Source: Pseudomonadota bacterium (GTDB taxonomy: Bacteria; Pseudomonadota; Gammaproteobacteria; Burkholderiales; Burkholderiaceae_C). Taken from it: a stretch of DNA of 54,973 bases. Positions 16,845 through 25,773 of this stretch are shown piece by piece. Below the pieces are notes generated by a model. It ran no database searches, was not told where the DNA came from, and was given only the letters and a program-made list of their open reading frames with translations. Location: contig JAJZEC010000020.1 of the NCBI GenBank assembly GCA_021805825.1, forward strand, positions 1-54,973, in the 5' to 3' direction. Position numbers and translations under genes: made by a program. Positions within the stretch are counted from its first letter, which is position 1. The number at the start of each line of letters is the position of its first letter.

Positions 16845-18083
16845 TCACAGCATGGCCGCCGCGGGCTGGCTGAGCGCGCGCTCGGCCAGCCGCGCATACA
16901 ACGCGGCTCCCAGCGGCAGCACGGCGTCGTTGAAATCGAAGCGCGTGGTGTGCAACTGCGCCCCTCCCTCGCTGCCGGTGCCCAGCCGCAGGTAGGCTCC
17001 CGGAACGGCCTGCAGCATGAAGGCGAAGTCCTCCGCGCCCATGCTCGGCGGGAGGTCGCGCACCACGGCCGCGTCGCCGACCAGCTCGGTGGCGACCTCG
17101 GCGGCATGGAAGGCCACCGCCGGGGTGTTCACGGTGGCCGGGTAGACGCGCTCGTAGCGCAGCTCGGCGTGCGCCCCGAAGGCCAGCGCCACCGACTGCA
17201 CCAGGGGCGCCAGGCGCTCCTCCAGCCGCTGCTGCACGTCGGCGCGAAAACTGCGTGCCGTGCCGACCAGGCTGACCCGACGGGGGATCACGCTCATGGC
17301 TCCGAGGTCGCCGGCCTGCATCGCGCACAGGCTGAGCACGGCCTGCTGCTGCGGGTTGATCTCGCGCGCCACCAGGCTTTGCACCGCGGTGATCACATGT
17401 CCGGCGACGAGCACCGGATCGACCGCCAGATGCGGGTGCGCACCATGGCCACCGGTGCCGGTGATTTCGATGGTGATGCGGTCGGCAGCCGCCATCATGA
17501 CCCCCGGGGCCAGGCCGATGCGCCCGGCCGGCAACTGCGGCCAGTTGTGCATCCCGAACACCCAGTCGCTGGGGAAGCGCTCGAACAGTCCGGCATCGAG
17601 CATCGCGCGCGCACCGCCCAACCCCTCCTCGGCCGGCTGGAAGATGCAGTGCACGCGGCCATGGAAGTCGCGCGTGGCCGCCAGATAACGCGCAGCGCCG
17701 AGCAGCATCGCGGTGTGCCCGTCGTGGCCGCAGGCGTGCATCACCCCGCTGCGCGTCGAACGCCACGGAGCCTCCAGCTCCTCGTGCATCGGCAACGCAT
17801 CCATGTCGGCGCGCAGCGCCACGGCCTGGGGCCCTGGCTCGGCGCCGGCGGGCAAGGCAGCCGGCGCCGAGCGCCGACCGCGGATCACCGCGACCACGCC
17901 GGTGCCGCCGATGCCGCGGTGCACCTCGTCGGCACCGACGGCATGCAGTTGCTGCGCAACCAGTTCCGCGGTGCGGTGCTCCTCGAAACCCAGCTCCGGG
18001 TGGGCATGCAGGTGCCGCCGCAGGCGCGTCAGGTCGGCATGGCAGGAACTGAGGAAGGACAGCGCGGCGTCGGCTTGGCTCAT
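16845..18083 (-). CDS. M20-family amidohydrolase
   Basis: A 412-aa metal-dependent amidohydrolase of the hippurate/IAA-amino-acid/N-acyl-amino-acid hydrolase group. It has HAHPELGFEEHRT near residue 25, the metal motif ACGHDGHTAMLLG, FQPAEEGLGGARAM and the lid-domain IEITGTGGHGAHPH. It probably releases amino acids from N-acyl conjugates; the substrate cannot be told. The ATG at 18083 precedes SQADAALSFL. An in-frame start 39 bp further up is possible. It diverges from bioA over 178 bp, with no obvious functional tie to biotin. Confidence 0.88.
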   Translation of the reverse strand: MSQADAALSFLSSCHADLTRLRRHLHAHPELGFEEHRTAELVAQQLHAVGADEVHRGIGGTGVVAVIRGRRSAPAALPAGAEPGPQAVALRADMDALPMHEELEAPWRSTRSGVMHACGHDGHTAMLLGAARYLAATRDFHGRVHCIFQPAEEGLGGARAMLDAGLFERFPSDWVFGMHNWPQLPAGRIGLAPGVMMAAADRITIEITGTGGHGAHPHLAVDPVLVAGHVITAVQSLVAREINPQQQAVLSLCAMQAGDLGAMSVIPRRVSLVGTARSFRADVQQRLEERLAPLVQSVALAFGAHAELRYERVYPATVNTPAVAFHAAEVATELVGDAAVVRDLPPSMGAEDFAFMLQAVPGAYLRLGTGSEGGAQLHTTRFDFNDAVLPLGAALYARLAERALSQPAAAML

Positions 18084-18261
18084 TGCACCCGAGGCCCGCG
18101 CGACCGCTTCGCGCCGAGCCATGACGGAATTGAAGCACCGCCGTCTGCGCGGTGCAAACCATGTCGCCAGAAGTGTCGCATCGAGACTGCACCCAGCGCC
18201 TTGTCTATGATCCGATGCGCTCTCGCCCCCGTCGGCACTCCCTTCTTGCGCGACCGCCAGC

Positions 18262-19644
18262 ATGAACTCCTCCGCACTGCCCGAAGCCTCAGTCCCGGCG
18301 CAACCCGACGCCTTGGGCGCCCGCAGCCTGCGCAGCGTCTGGCATCCCTGCACCCAGATGAAGCGGCACGAGCTTGCCTTGCCGCGCGGCATCATCCGCG
18401 GCGACGGGGTATGGCTGGTCGATACCGAAGGCAAGCGGATCGTCGACGCCATCAGCTCCTGGTGGGTGAACCTGTTCGGGCACGGGCGCGCCGAGATCAA
18501 GGCGGCGATCGCGGCGCAGATGGACCGCATCGAGCATGTGATGCTCGCCGGGCTGACCCACGAGCCGGTGGTACGCCTGTCGGAGCGCCTGGCCGCACGC
18601 ACCGGGCTGGGGCACGCGCAATACGCCAGCGACGGCGCCAGCGCCAACGAGATCGCTCTCAAGCTCAGCGCGCACTCCTGGCGCAACCTCGGGCGGCCGG
18701 AAAAGAACCGCTTCATCGCGCTGCGCGGCAGCTACCACGGTGAGACCCTGGGCGCGCTGGGGGTCACCGATGTCGAGCTGTTCCGCGCCAGCTATTCCGC
18801 GCTGCTGCGTCCGGCAGCCATCCTGCCGGCCCCGGATGCGCGACAGGCGGCCGACGCGCGGCAACGGGAGCGCGACATCGATGCTGCCTGTGCCGCGCTC
18901 GATGCCTACCTGCAGCGCGAGGCGCACCGCACGGCGGCACTGATCGTCGAGCCCCTGGTGCAGTGTGCCGCCGGTTTCGTCTTCCATCCGGCCTCGTACC
19001 TGCAGCGGGTGCAGCAACTGTGCCGTCACCACCAGGTGCATCTGGTGGCCGATGAGATCGCCGTCGGCATGGGACGCACCGGAACCTTCACGGCCTGCGA
19101 GCAGGCCGGCATCCGCCCCGACCTGCTGTGCCTCGGCAAGGGCCTGACCGGCGGTTTCCTTCCGCTGTCGGCGGTGCTGAGCAGCCCGCAGATCTTCGAC
19201 GCCTTCTACGACGACGACATCGCGCGGGGCTTCCTCCACTCCCACTCCTACACCGGCAACGCGCTGGCCTGCGCCGCCGCGCTGGCCACGCTGGACCTGC
19301 TGGACGAGGCGCGCCTGGAGGCCAACCGCACGCTGGCCGAGCGCCTGGACTCGCTGTTCGAACCGCTGCACCGTCACCCCCGCCTGCGCCACGCGCGGCG
19401 CATCGGCATGATCTGGGCGTGGGACGTCGAGCGGCCGCCGGCCGACTTCGCGCGTCGCTTCGCGCTGGCCGCGCTGGAGCGCGGGGCGCTGCTGCGCCCG
19501 ATCGGCGGCACGCTGTATTTCCTGCCCCCCTACGTGATCGACGAGCCAGCGGCCCGGCACCTGCTCGAAGCCACGCTGGGCGCGCTGCGCCACACGCTGG
19601 ACGGTGCCGGAGGGCCGGGCGGCAGCGAACAGGCGCTGGCCTGA
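18262..19644 (+). CDS. bioA: Adenosylmethionine-8-amino-7-oxononanoate aminotransferase
   Basis: A 460-aa PLP enzyme converting KAPA to DAPA with S-adenosylmethionine as amino donor, the second of four late biotin steps. WHPCTQM near residue 27 is the diagnostic BioA motif, SSWWVNLFGH forms the substrate site, GSYHGET the PLP region, and Lys293 in CLGKGLTGG is the Schiff-base lysine. The length is slightly above E. coli BioA (429), mostly from N- and C-terminal tails. It opens the bioA-bioD-bioF operon with 16 bp before bioD. Confidence 0.96.
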   Translation: MNSSALPEASVPAQPDALGARSLRSVWHPCTQMKRHELALPRGIIRGDGVWLVDTEGKRIVDAISSWWVNLFGHGRAEIKAAIAAQMDRIEHVMLAGLTHEPVVRLSERLAARTGLGHAQYASDGASANEIALKLSAHSWRNLGRPEKNRFIALRGSYHGETLGALGVTDVELFRASYSALLRPAAILPAPDARQAADARQRERDIDAACAALDAYLQREAHRTAALIVEPLVQCAAGFVFHPASYLQRVQQLCRHHQVHLVADEIAVGMGRTGTFTACEQAGIRPDLLCLGKGLTGGFLPLSAVLSSPQIFDAFYDDDIARGFLHSHSYTGNALACAAALATLDLLDEARLEANRTLAERLDSLFEPLHRHPRLRHARRIGMIWAWDVERPPADFARRFALAALERGALLRPIGGTLYFLPPYVIDEPAARHLLEATLGALRHTLDGAGGPGGSEQALA

Positions 19645-19660
19645 AGGCAGCGAGGCCAGC

Positions 19661-20332
19661 ATGCCCGATACCCTCGCCCCGGCCTGGCTGGTCGCCGGCA
19701 CCGACACCGAAATCGGCAAGACCCTGGTGGCCTGCGCGCTGCTGCACCGCCTGCGCGCGCACTACCCGCGGGTGGTCGGCGCCAAGCCGGTGGCCGCGGG
19801 CGTCGACGCCGGCGGCCGCAACGAGGACGTGGTGCGGCTGCGCGCGGCCAGCACCCAGCGCGTGCCTGCGGATCTCGACAACCCCTACTGCCTGCGCGCC
19901 GCGATGTCGCCGCACGCCGCGGCCGCGCGCGAGGGTCGGGTCATCGATCTCGAGCACATCGCCCGCGCGGTGCGGCAGCTGCGCGCGCAGGCCGACGCGG
20001 TGGTCGTCGAAGGCGTCGGCGGATGGCTGGTTCCGCTGTCGATGCAGCACGACGGCGGCGATCTCGGTCGACGCCTGGGGCTGCCGGTGATCCTCGTCGT
20101 CGGCCTGCGCCTGGGCTGCCTGAGCCACGCGCTGCTGAGCCAGGAAGCGATCGCCGCGCGCGGCCTTCCACTGGCCGGCTGGGTGGGCAACCACATCGAC
20201 CCCGCGATGCTCGCGCCGCAGGACAACCTGGATCTGCTGCGCCAGCGGCTGCGCGCTCCCTGCCTGGGAGTCCTTCCCCGCCTGCCGCAAGCCGATCCGC
20301 AACGCGCTGCACTGCACCTGAACTGGCCATGA
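19661..20332 (+). CDS. bioD: ATP-dependent dethiobiotin synthetase
   Basis: A 223-aa enzyme that closes the ureido ring of dethiobiotin from DAPA, CO2 and ATP. The P-loop is GTDTEIGKT (13-21), the KPVAAG motif is near 43-48, and [11 protein letters not shown] is near 111-121, all family hallmarks. The ATG at 19661 follows bioA by 16 bp. Its stop overlaps the bioF start (ATGA), so translation is coupled. Confidence 0.96.
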   Translation: MPDTLAPAWLVAGTDTEIGKTLVACALLHRLRAHYPRVVGAKPVAAGVDAGGRNEDVVRLRAASTQRVPADLDNPYCLRAAMSPHAAAAREGRVIDLEHIARAVRQLRAQADAVVVEGVGGWLVPLSMQHDGGDLGRRLGLPVILVVGLRLGCLSHALLSQEAIAARGLPLAGWVGNHIDPAMLAPQDNLDLLRQRLRAPCLGVLPRLPQADPQRAALHLNWP

Positions 20333-21516
20333 CCAACGCCCTACCTCCCGACGCGACCGCCACGGCCTGGGACTTCGACGCCGAGCTGCGCGCCATCGAC
20401 GACGCCCGCCTGCGTCGCCGCCGGCGGGTCATCGAGGCCTACGACGGCGTGCGCCTGCGCGTCGACGGGCGCGACCTGCTGGCCTTCTGCAGCAACGACT
20501 ACCTCGGGCTGGCCCAGCATCCGCAGCTGCGCGCGGCGGCAGCCGAGGGCGCCGCGCGCTGGGGCGTGGGCGCCACCGCGTCGCCGCTGGTGTGCGGCCA
20601 CAGCCTGGCGCACGAGCAGCTCGAGCAGGATCTGGCGCGCTTCGTCGGCATGCCGCGTGCGCTGTATTTCTATGCCGGATTCCCGACCAACACCGGGCTG
20701 CTGCCGGCGCTGGTGGGGCGTGGCGATGCGGTGTTCTCCGACGCCCTCAACCATGCCTGCCTGATCGATGGCGCGCGGCTGGCGCGCGCCGAAGTCCAGG
20801 TGTACGCGCATGCCGACGCCGACGACCTGGCACGCCGGCTGCGCCTGAGCACGGCGCGGCGCAAGCTCATCGCCACCGATGCCGTGTTCAGCATGGACGG
20901 CGACCTCGCCCCATTGCGCGAGCTGCTGCAGCTGGCCGAGCGCTTCGATGCGCTGCTGCTGATCGACGATGCGCACGGCTTCGGCGTGCTCGGATCCGGG
21001 GGCGCCGGCAGCGCGGCCGCGGCGCAGTTGCGCAGCCCGCGGCTGCTGTACATGGCCACGCTGGGCAAGGCGGCCGGGGTCGCGGGGGCCTTCGTCGCCG
21101 GCAGCGAGGCCGCGGTGGAACTCCTCATGCAGCGAACCCGCAGCTACATGTTCGCCACCGCGGCGCCGCCGCTGGTGGCCCATGTGCTGCGCACCAGCCT
21201 GCGCCTGATCGCCGACGAGGAATGGCGCCGCGTGCGGCTGCGCGAGCTCGTGCGCATGGTGCGCGAGGAAGCGCAACTTCCGGCGGGCTGGCGCCTGGGC
21301 CGATCCGCGACCCCGGTGCAGCCGATCATCGTCGGCGGCAACGCGCCGGCGCTGCGCGCGATGCAGCAATTATGGGATCAGGGCTTCTGGGTGCCGGCGA
21401 TCCGGCCACCGACGGTTCCCGAAGGCAGCGCGCGCCTGCGCCTGAGTCTGTCCGCGGCGCATGCGCCGCAGCAGCTGCGCGAGCTGCTGCAGGCGCTGGC
21501 AGCCCTGCCCGGCTGA
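20329..21516 (+). CDS. bioF: 8-amino-7-oxononanoate synthase
   Basis: A 395-aa PLP-dependent alpha-oxoamine synthase that joins pimeloyl thioester and alanine to make KAPA. It shows [13 protein letters not shown] near 52-64, [20 protein letters not shown] and the Schiff-base Lys247 in ATLGKAAG. The start ATG overlaps the bioD stop. The gene order A-D-F places the pathway steps 2, 3 and 1 together. bioB and bioC are not in this window. Confidence 0.95.
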   Translation: MTNALPPDATATAWDFDAELRAIDDARLRRRRRVIEAYDGVRLRVDGRDLLAFCSNDYLGLAQHPQLRAAAAEGAARWGVGATASPLVCGHSLAHEQLEQDLARFVGMPRALYFYAGFPTNTGLLPALVGRGDAVFSDALNHACLIDGARLARAEVQVYAHADADDLARRLRLSTARRKLIATDAVFSMDGDLAPLRELLQLAERFDALLLIDDAHGFGVLGSGGAGSAAAAQLRSPRLLYMATLGKAAGVAGAFVAGSEAAVELLMQRTRSYMFATAAPPLVAHVLRTSLRLIADEEWRRVRLRELVRMVREEAQLPAGWRLGRSATPVQPIIVGGNAPALRAMQQLWDQGFWVPAIRPPTVPEGSARLRLSLSAAHAPQQLRELLQALAALPG

Positions 21517-21543
21517 GGCCCGGCCGCGCATCCGCGGCGCGCT

Positions 21544-22605
21544 TCAGGCTGCCTGCCCGCGCGGCCACAGGAGCACCGCATCCGGCGGCAGATCCACGTC
21601 GACCCAGGAACCACGCTGCAAGCTCCGCTGCTCGATATCCTGCCAGGCGGCGCGCACCCACAGCAGCGCGCCCTCGCAGCGCGCGCCGAGCAAGGCATGG
21701 CTGCTGTAGCTCGTCAGGTGCTCGACCCGCGCATGCAGGCGCGCGCCCTGCGCGGCGGCCCCGCAGGCCGCCAGCCGCAGGGCGTCGGCCGGCACCGCCC
21801 AATCGACGAGCTGCCCGGCGCGCAGCCCCTCGGGCGCGACCGCAGGCAGTTGCACGCCCGCGCCCTCCCAGTCGAGCCATACGCGGCCATCGCCCTGGCG
21901 CCGCGCCACGCGCGCGCTGAAACGGTTGCGCATGCCGAGCAGCGCGGCGGCCTGCACGCTGGCCGGGCGCGCGAAGACCTCCCGCGCGGGCCCCTGCTGC
22001 ACCACCTGCTGCTGCGCCAGCAGCACCACCCAGTCGGCCATCGCCGCCACCTGGGGATCGTGGGTCGCGCTCAGCGCCGGCAGCTGCAGGGCGTGCATGC
22101 GCGCCACCAACTCAGCCAGCACGTCGTCGCGGGTTCCGGCATCGAGCGCCGAAGTCGGCTCGTCGAGCAGCAGCAGCCGCGGCTGGCGCGCCAGCGCGCG
22201 GGCCAGCGCCACGCGCTGCTGCTGGCCGCCCGACAAGGCCGCCGGGCGCTGCCCGGCCTGGGCCTCCAGGCCCACCGCACGCAGCAGCTGCAGCGCCTGC
22301 GGGCGACGCCGGTGCAGGCGTCCGCCGAGGGCGTAGGCCACGTTCTCCCAGGCGCTCATGTGGGGGAACAGGGCGTAGCCTTGCGGCAGGTAGCCCACCG
22401 CGCGCTGCTGCGCCGGCAGCTCGCCGAAGGGTTCGCCGCTGCTCGGCAGCAGGCCGGCCAGCGCTCTCAGGGCCGTGCTCTTGCCCTCGCCGCTGGCGCC
22501 GAGCAGGGCGGTGAATCCACGCACCTCGAAATCCAGCCGCAGCGCAAGCGGCCACTGCACCCGCAGCCGGACCGACAGCGCCTCCGGCAGCGCGGGCCCG
22601 CTCAC
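21544..22605 (-). CDS. modC: Molybdate-type ABC transporter ATP-binding protein
   Basis: A 353-aa ATPase with Walker [10 protein letters not shown] (36-44), Q-loop [10 protein letters not shown], signature [15 protein letters not shown], Walker [13 protein letters not shown] and switch His in SATHD. Residues about 230-350 form a TOBE-like domain, which in ModC binds the oxyanion for regulation. Together with the permease upstream this suggests molybdate or tungstate import; sulfate or another anion cannot be excluded. The GTG start at 22605 overlaps the permease stop (GTGA). No substrate-binding protein gene adjoins. It converges with bioF. Confidence 0.82.
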   Translation of the reverse strand: MSGPALPEALSVRLRVQWPLALRLDFEVRGFTALLGASGEGKSTALRALAGLLPSSGEPFGELPAQQRAVGYLPQGYALFPHMSAWENVAYALGGRLHRRRPQALQLLRAVGLEAQAGQRPAALSGGQQQRVALARALARQPRLLLLDEPTSALDAGTRDDVLAELVARMHALQLPALSATHDPQVAAMADWVVLLAQQQVVQQGPAREVFARPASVQAAALLGMRNRFSARVARRQGDGRVWLDWEGAGVQLPAVAPEGLRAGQLVDWAVPADALRLAACGAAAQGARLHARVEHLTSYSSHALLGARCEGALLWVRAAWQDIEQRSLQRGSWVDVDLPPDAVLLWPRGQAA

Positions 22606-23405
22606 CCCTGCCCCCCTGCGCGCCGCGACCACATGCCGCCGAGCAGCGGCAGCGGCAAACCGATGAGGAAAAACAGCCAGAGCAAGGGATACACCGCGTG
22701 CAGCCCGGTGTCCTGCAGGTTCACCCACATGCGCACCGGTATTCCCTGCGGGTAGTAGGCGATGATCAGCACGACCCCGAATTCCCCCAGCGCGCGTACC
22801 CAGGCCAGCGCCAGCGCGGCGGCCAGACCGAGCGCCGACAAGGGCAGGGTGATGCGTGCGAAGGTGCGCAGCGCCGACTGACCGAGGCTGAAGGACATCT
22901 GCTCGAGCTCGCGGGGAACCCCCTCGAAGGCCGCGCGCGCGGCGACGACGAAGTACGGCGCGCTCGAGTAGACCTGCGCGAGCACGAAGGCCGCCGGCGT
23001 ATTGGTCAGTTCCAGGCCGAGGTGGCCCAGCGGGCGGCCGAGCCAGCCGTAGGGGCCGTAGCTGATGCTCAACAGCAGCCCCATGGCCAGCGGCGGGGTG
23101 AGCAGGGGCAGCAGCACCAGGAGCTCGCAGATCCATTTGCCGCGGAACTCCCGTCGCGCCAGCAACCAGGCCGCGGGGGTTCCGAGCAGCGCCACCACGA
23201 CCATCGCCAGCAAGGTGTCGAACAGCGACACGCGCAGCGCGCCGAGGTCGCCGGGTTGCAGCTGCAGGGAGCGCCACGGCGTGCTCAGCAGCAAGCCGGC
23301 GAAGGGCAGCGCCAGCAGCGCCAGCGCCAGCAGCCCGCCGGCGGCCACCAGCAGGGCGCGGCGCGGCGAAGGCGCGCGCGCGGTGGCGCGGAACGGTGGC
23401 GGCAT
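22602..23405 (-). CDS. modB: Molybdate/tungstate-type ABC transporter permease
   Basis: A 267-aa inner-membrane permease with about six hydrophobic helices. The EAA loop that contacts the ATPase is seen around residues 170-195 ([19 protein letters not shown]), followed by [18 protein letters not shown]. It is longer than E. coli ModB (229), closer to the WtpB/sulfate-permease group, so tungstate or sulfate is also possible. The ATG at 23405 opens [10 protein letters not shown]. It lies 61 bp after the MFS gene and overlaps modC by 4 bp. Confidence 0.8.
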   Translation of the reverse strand: MPPPFRATARAPSPRRALLVAAGGLLALALLALPFAGLLLSTPWRSLQLQPGDLGALRVSLFDTLLAMVVVALLGTPAAWLLARREFRGKWICELLVLLPLLTPPLAMGLLLSISYGPYGWLGRPLGHLGLELTNTPAAFVLAQVYSSAPYFVVAARAAFEGVPRELEQMSFSLGQSALRTFARITLPLSALGLAAALALAWVRALGEFGVVLIIAYYPQGIPVRMWVNLQDTGLHAVYPLLWLFFLIGLPLPLLGGMWSRRAGGQG

Positions 23406-23466
23406 CAGTTCGGGCAGGCGGTGGGGGCGGGCGCGGCCATCATACGCAGCATGGCCGAAGGCGCAC

Positions 23467-25116
23467 TCAATCGTCGGCGGCGAGGTCGGCGCCACGCGTC
23501 TCCGGCAACAGCAGCAGGCCGACGACGAAGCCCGCGCCGGCGACGATCACCGGGTACCAGAGGCCCTGGTAGATGCCGCCGTCATGGGCCACCAGCGCGA
23601 AGGCAATGGTGGGAACCATGCCGCCGAACCAGCCGTTGCCGATGTTGTATGGCAGGGCCATCGAGGTGTAGCGGATGCGCGTCGGGAACCACTCCACCAG
23701 CGCGGCGGCGATGGGGCCGTAGACCATGGCCACGTCGGCGACCAGCAGCAGCAGGATCAGCACCACCAGCGGCCGGTCGACCTGGCGCGGGTCGGCCCGC
23801 GCCGGGTAGCCGGCCGCCGTGAGCGCGTGGCGCAGCGCCTGCTGCAGCGCGGCCTCGAGATGCCGCCGGCGGGGCCGCGACAGGCCGCGGGCGTCGAACG
23901 ACGGCACGCGGCGCCCGCCGACCTCGATGAAGGCCTGGCCGCGGGCGTCGCGCCGCCGGTAGGCGACCGCAGCCGCGCTCAGCGCCTGCTTGGCGAGGTC
24001 GCAGGAACTGGTGAACGCCGCGTCACGCTGTGGTCGCAGCGGAAACGAGCATTCCCGCAGGTCGGCCACCAGAACCACCGGGCGACGACGCATGGCCCGC
24101 GCCAGCGCCGGATTCGCGGCCAGCGTCAAGGCGTGGAACATCGGGAAATAGCCGACCGCGGCGAGCAGGCAGCCGCAGAGCATCACCGGGCGCCTGCCGA
24201 TGCGATCGGACCATTTGCCGAACACCCAGAACAGCGGAATCGCCAGCAGCAGCGCGATGCCGATGAGCAGTTCGGCCAGGGTGCCGTCGACCTTCAGCGT
24301 ACGGGTGAGGAACACCAGCACGTAGAACTGCCCCGTGTACCAGATCACGCCCTGGGCCGCCGTCATGCCGAACAGCGCGACCAGCATGCGCCGCAGGTTG
24401 TCGGCGCGCCCCAGGGCCTCGCTCAGCGGCGCCTTCGAGGTGCGGCCGGCGCGGCGAATGCGCACGAAGGCCGGCGATTCCCGCAGGCGCATGCGCATCC
24501 AGACGGAAACCGCCAGCAGCGCGCTCGACGCCAGGAACGGCAGCCTCCAGCCCCAGGCGACGAAGGCCGCGGCACCCAGCAGCCTGCGCAGCCCGACGTT
24601 GACCAGCAGCGACAGCAACAGCCCCACGGTGGCCGTGGTCTGCAGCCATGCCGTGTAGGCCCCGCGCGACGCACGCGGGGCGTATTCGCCGACGTAGGTG
24701 GCGGCGCCGCCGTATTCACCGCCCACCGCCAGGCCTTGCAGCAGGCGCAGCGCGACCAGGATCAGCGGCGCGGCCACGCCGATGCGGGCGTAGCCGGGCA
24801 GCAGGCCGGCGATGAAGGTCGACAGGCCCATCAGCAGGATGGTCACGAGGAAGGTGTACTTGCGACCGATGAGGTCGCCCAGGCGCCCGAACAACAGCGC
24901 GCCGAAGGGACGCACGATGAAGCCGGACGCGAAGGCCAGCAGCGCGAAGGCGAAGGCCGAGCTGCGATCGAGGCCGGCGAAGAATTCGACGCCGATGATG
25001 CCGGCGAGCGAGCCGTAGAGGTAGAAGTCGTACCACTCGAACACCGTGCCCAGCGCTGCCGCGAGCAGCACACGCCGCTGCTCGCGGTCCAGCGCGGGTG
25101 CGGCTTCTGCGCTCAC
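23467..25116 (-). CDS. MFS transporter, metabolite:H+ symporter type, with long soluble insert
   Basis: A 549-aa major facilitator of the MHS subgroup, marked by GTVFEWYDFYLYGSLA at the N-terminus, the loop 2-3 motif FGRLGDLIGRKYTF and LRLLQGLAVGGEYGGAATYVGEYA. Between the eighth and ninth predicted helices (about 360-455) lies a roughly 95-residue hydrophilic insert with two Cys, absent from ordinary MHS carriers. The substrate is unknown; relatives carry dicarboxylates, osmolytes or aromatic acids. The GTG start at 25116 overlaps the DUF1840 stop (GTGA). Confidence 0.85.
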   Translation of the reverse strand: MSAEAAPALDREQRRVLLAAALGTVFEWYDFYLYGSLAGIIGVEFFAGLDRSSAFAFALLAFASGFIVRPFGALLFGRLGDLIGRKYTFLVTILLMGLSTFIAGLLPGYARIGVAAPLILVALRLLQGLAVGGEYGGAATYVGEYAPRASRGAYTAWLQTTATVGLLLSLLVNVGLRRLLGAAAFVAWGWRLPFLASSALLAVSVWMRMRLRESPAFVRIRRAGRTSKAPLSEALGRADNLRRMLVALFGMTAAQGVIWYTGQFYVLVFLTRTLKVDGTLAELLIGIALLLAIPLFWVFGKWSDRIGRRPVMLCGCLLAAVGYFPMFHALTLAANPALARAMRRRPVVLVADLRECSFPLRPQRDAAFTSSCDLAKQALSAAAVAYRRRDARGQAFIEVGGRRVPSFDARGLSRPRRRHLEAALQQALRHALTAAGYPARADPRQVDRPLVVLILLLLVADVAMVYGPIAAALVEWFPTRIRYTSMALPYNIGNGWFGGMVPTIAFALVAHDGGIYQGLWYPVIVAGAGFVVGLLLLPETRGADLAADD

Positions 25117-25421
25117 ACGCCCCACACCACGGGGGTATCGGCGTCGAGGCTGCGCTTGAGCAACTGCACGAAGGGCCAGGCGCGCTGGCGCAGGGTGATG
25201 GATTGCGAGCGTACGCCGCCCTGCGCCTGCGGCGCCGCGCGTGCGCGCTGTTCCTCCTCTTCGACCGCCGCCTGCAACGCAGCGATCGCTCGCGGCATGT
25301 CGGCCGGCTCGATGATGCCCTGGCTTGCTGCGACCTTGCCGATGATGCCCAGGATGCGCTCGGCAGGATCCTGGTTCATGAACAGATCGGAATCGGCACG
25401 GGATCGGAAGCGGTACAACAT
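25113..25421 (-). CDS. DUF1840 domain protein
   Basis: A 102-aa soluble protein with the DUF1840 pattern: MLYRFRSRADSDLFM at the start, then ERILGIIGK, QGIIEPADMPRAIAALQAAVEEEE, and a C-terminal RAWPFVQLLKRS. The function is unknown. The family is common in betaproteobacteria. Translation is coupled to the MFS gene by a 4-bp overlap, the only functional hint here. Confidence 0.85.
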   Translation of the reverse strand: MLYRFRSRADSDLFMNQDPAERILGIIGKVAASQGIIEPADMPRAIAALQAAVEEEEQRARAAPQAQGGVRSQSITLRQRAWPFVQLLKRSLDADTPVVWGV

Positions 25422-25773
25422 GGTTCGTCAGTACGAGGCGATGGGAGCGGATTGCGCAGCCAGCGGCCAGCGTGGCGGGATCACGGATCGCCCCTGAAAC
25501 GCGCCGGCCGTGCAAAGCATAAATGGGTTCGCCGGCCGCAACCAGGATCCAGCAGGGCATTCGCCCCTTGCGCCCCCTCTTCCGACCGGGATATGTGGGT
25601 ACAGCGCAGGCCCGCTGCCGGAAGCGCCGATCGCGTCTATGGTTCTCGAGGCGCCGAGCCTGGGGTTCGCTGCGCGCCTTGCTTCCTTGCTGCCTTGCTG
25701 CCCTGCCGCCTCGGCGCCAGTCGCTCCGACCGGCGGGCTCCCATCCACCCATCGCCCGTCCAGGGCTGTCTCG
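25422..25773. other. Divergent DUF1840 / cydA intergenic region with 8-bp tandem repeat
   Basis: No gene is seen in 352 bases. CCTTGCT occurs three times at an 8-bp period (25677-25683, 25685-25691, 25693-25699) with a fourth decayed copy. I looked for a FNR box (TTGAT-N4-ATCAA) that often controls bd oxidases and saw none. A less GC-rich patch (gcaaagcataaatggg, around 25512-25527) could hold a promoter. Confidence 0.5.

Noticed and set aside
25422-25773. Possible FNR or ArcA control site ahead of cydA
   Set aside because: No TTGAT-N4-ATCAA palindrome or near match could be seen.
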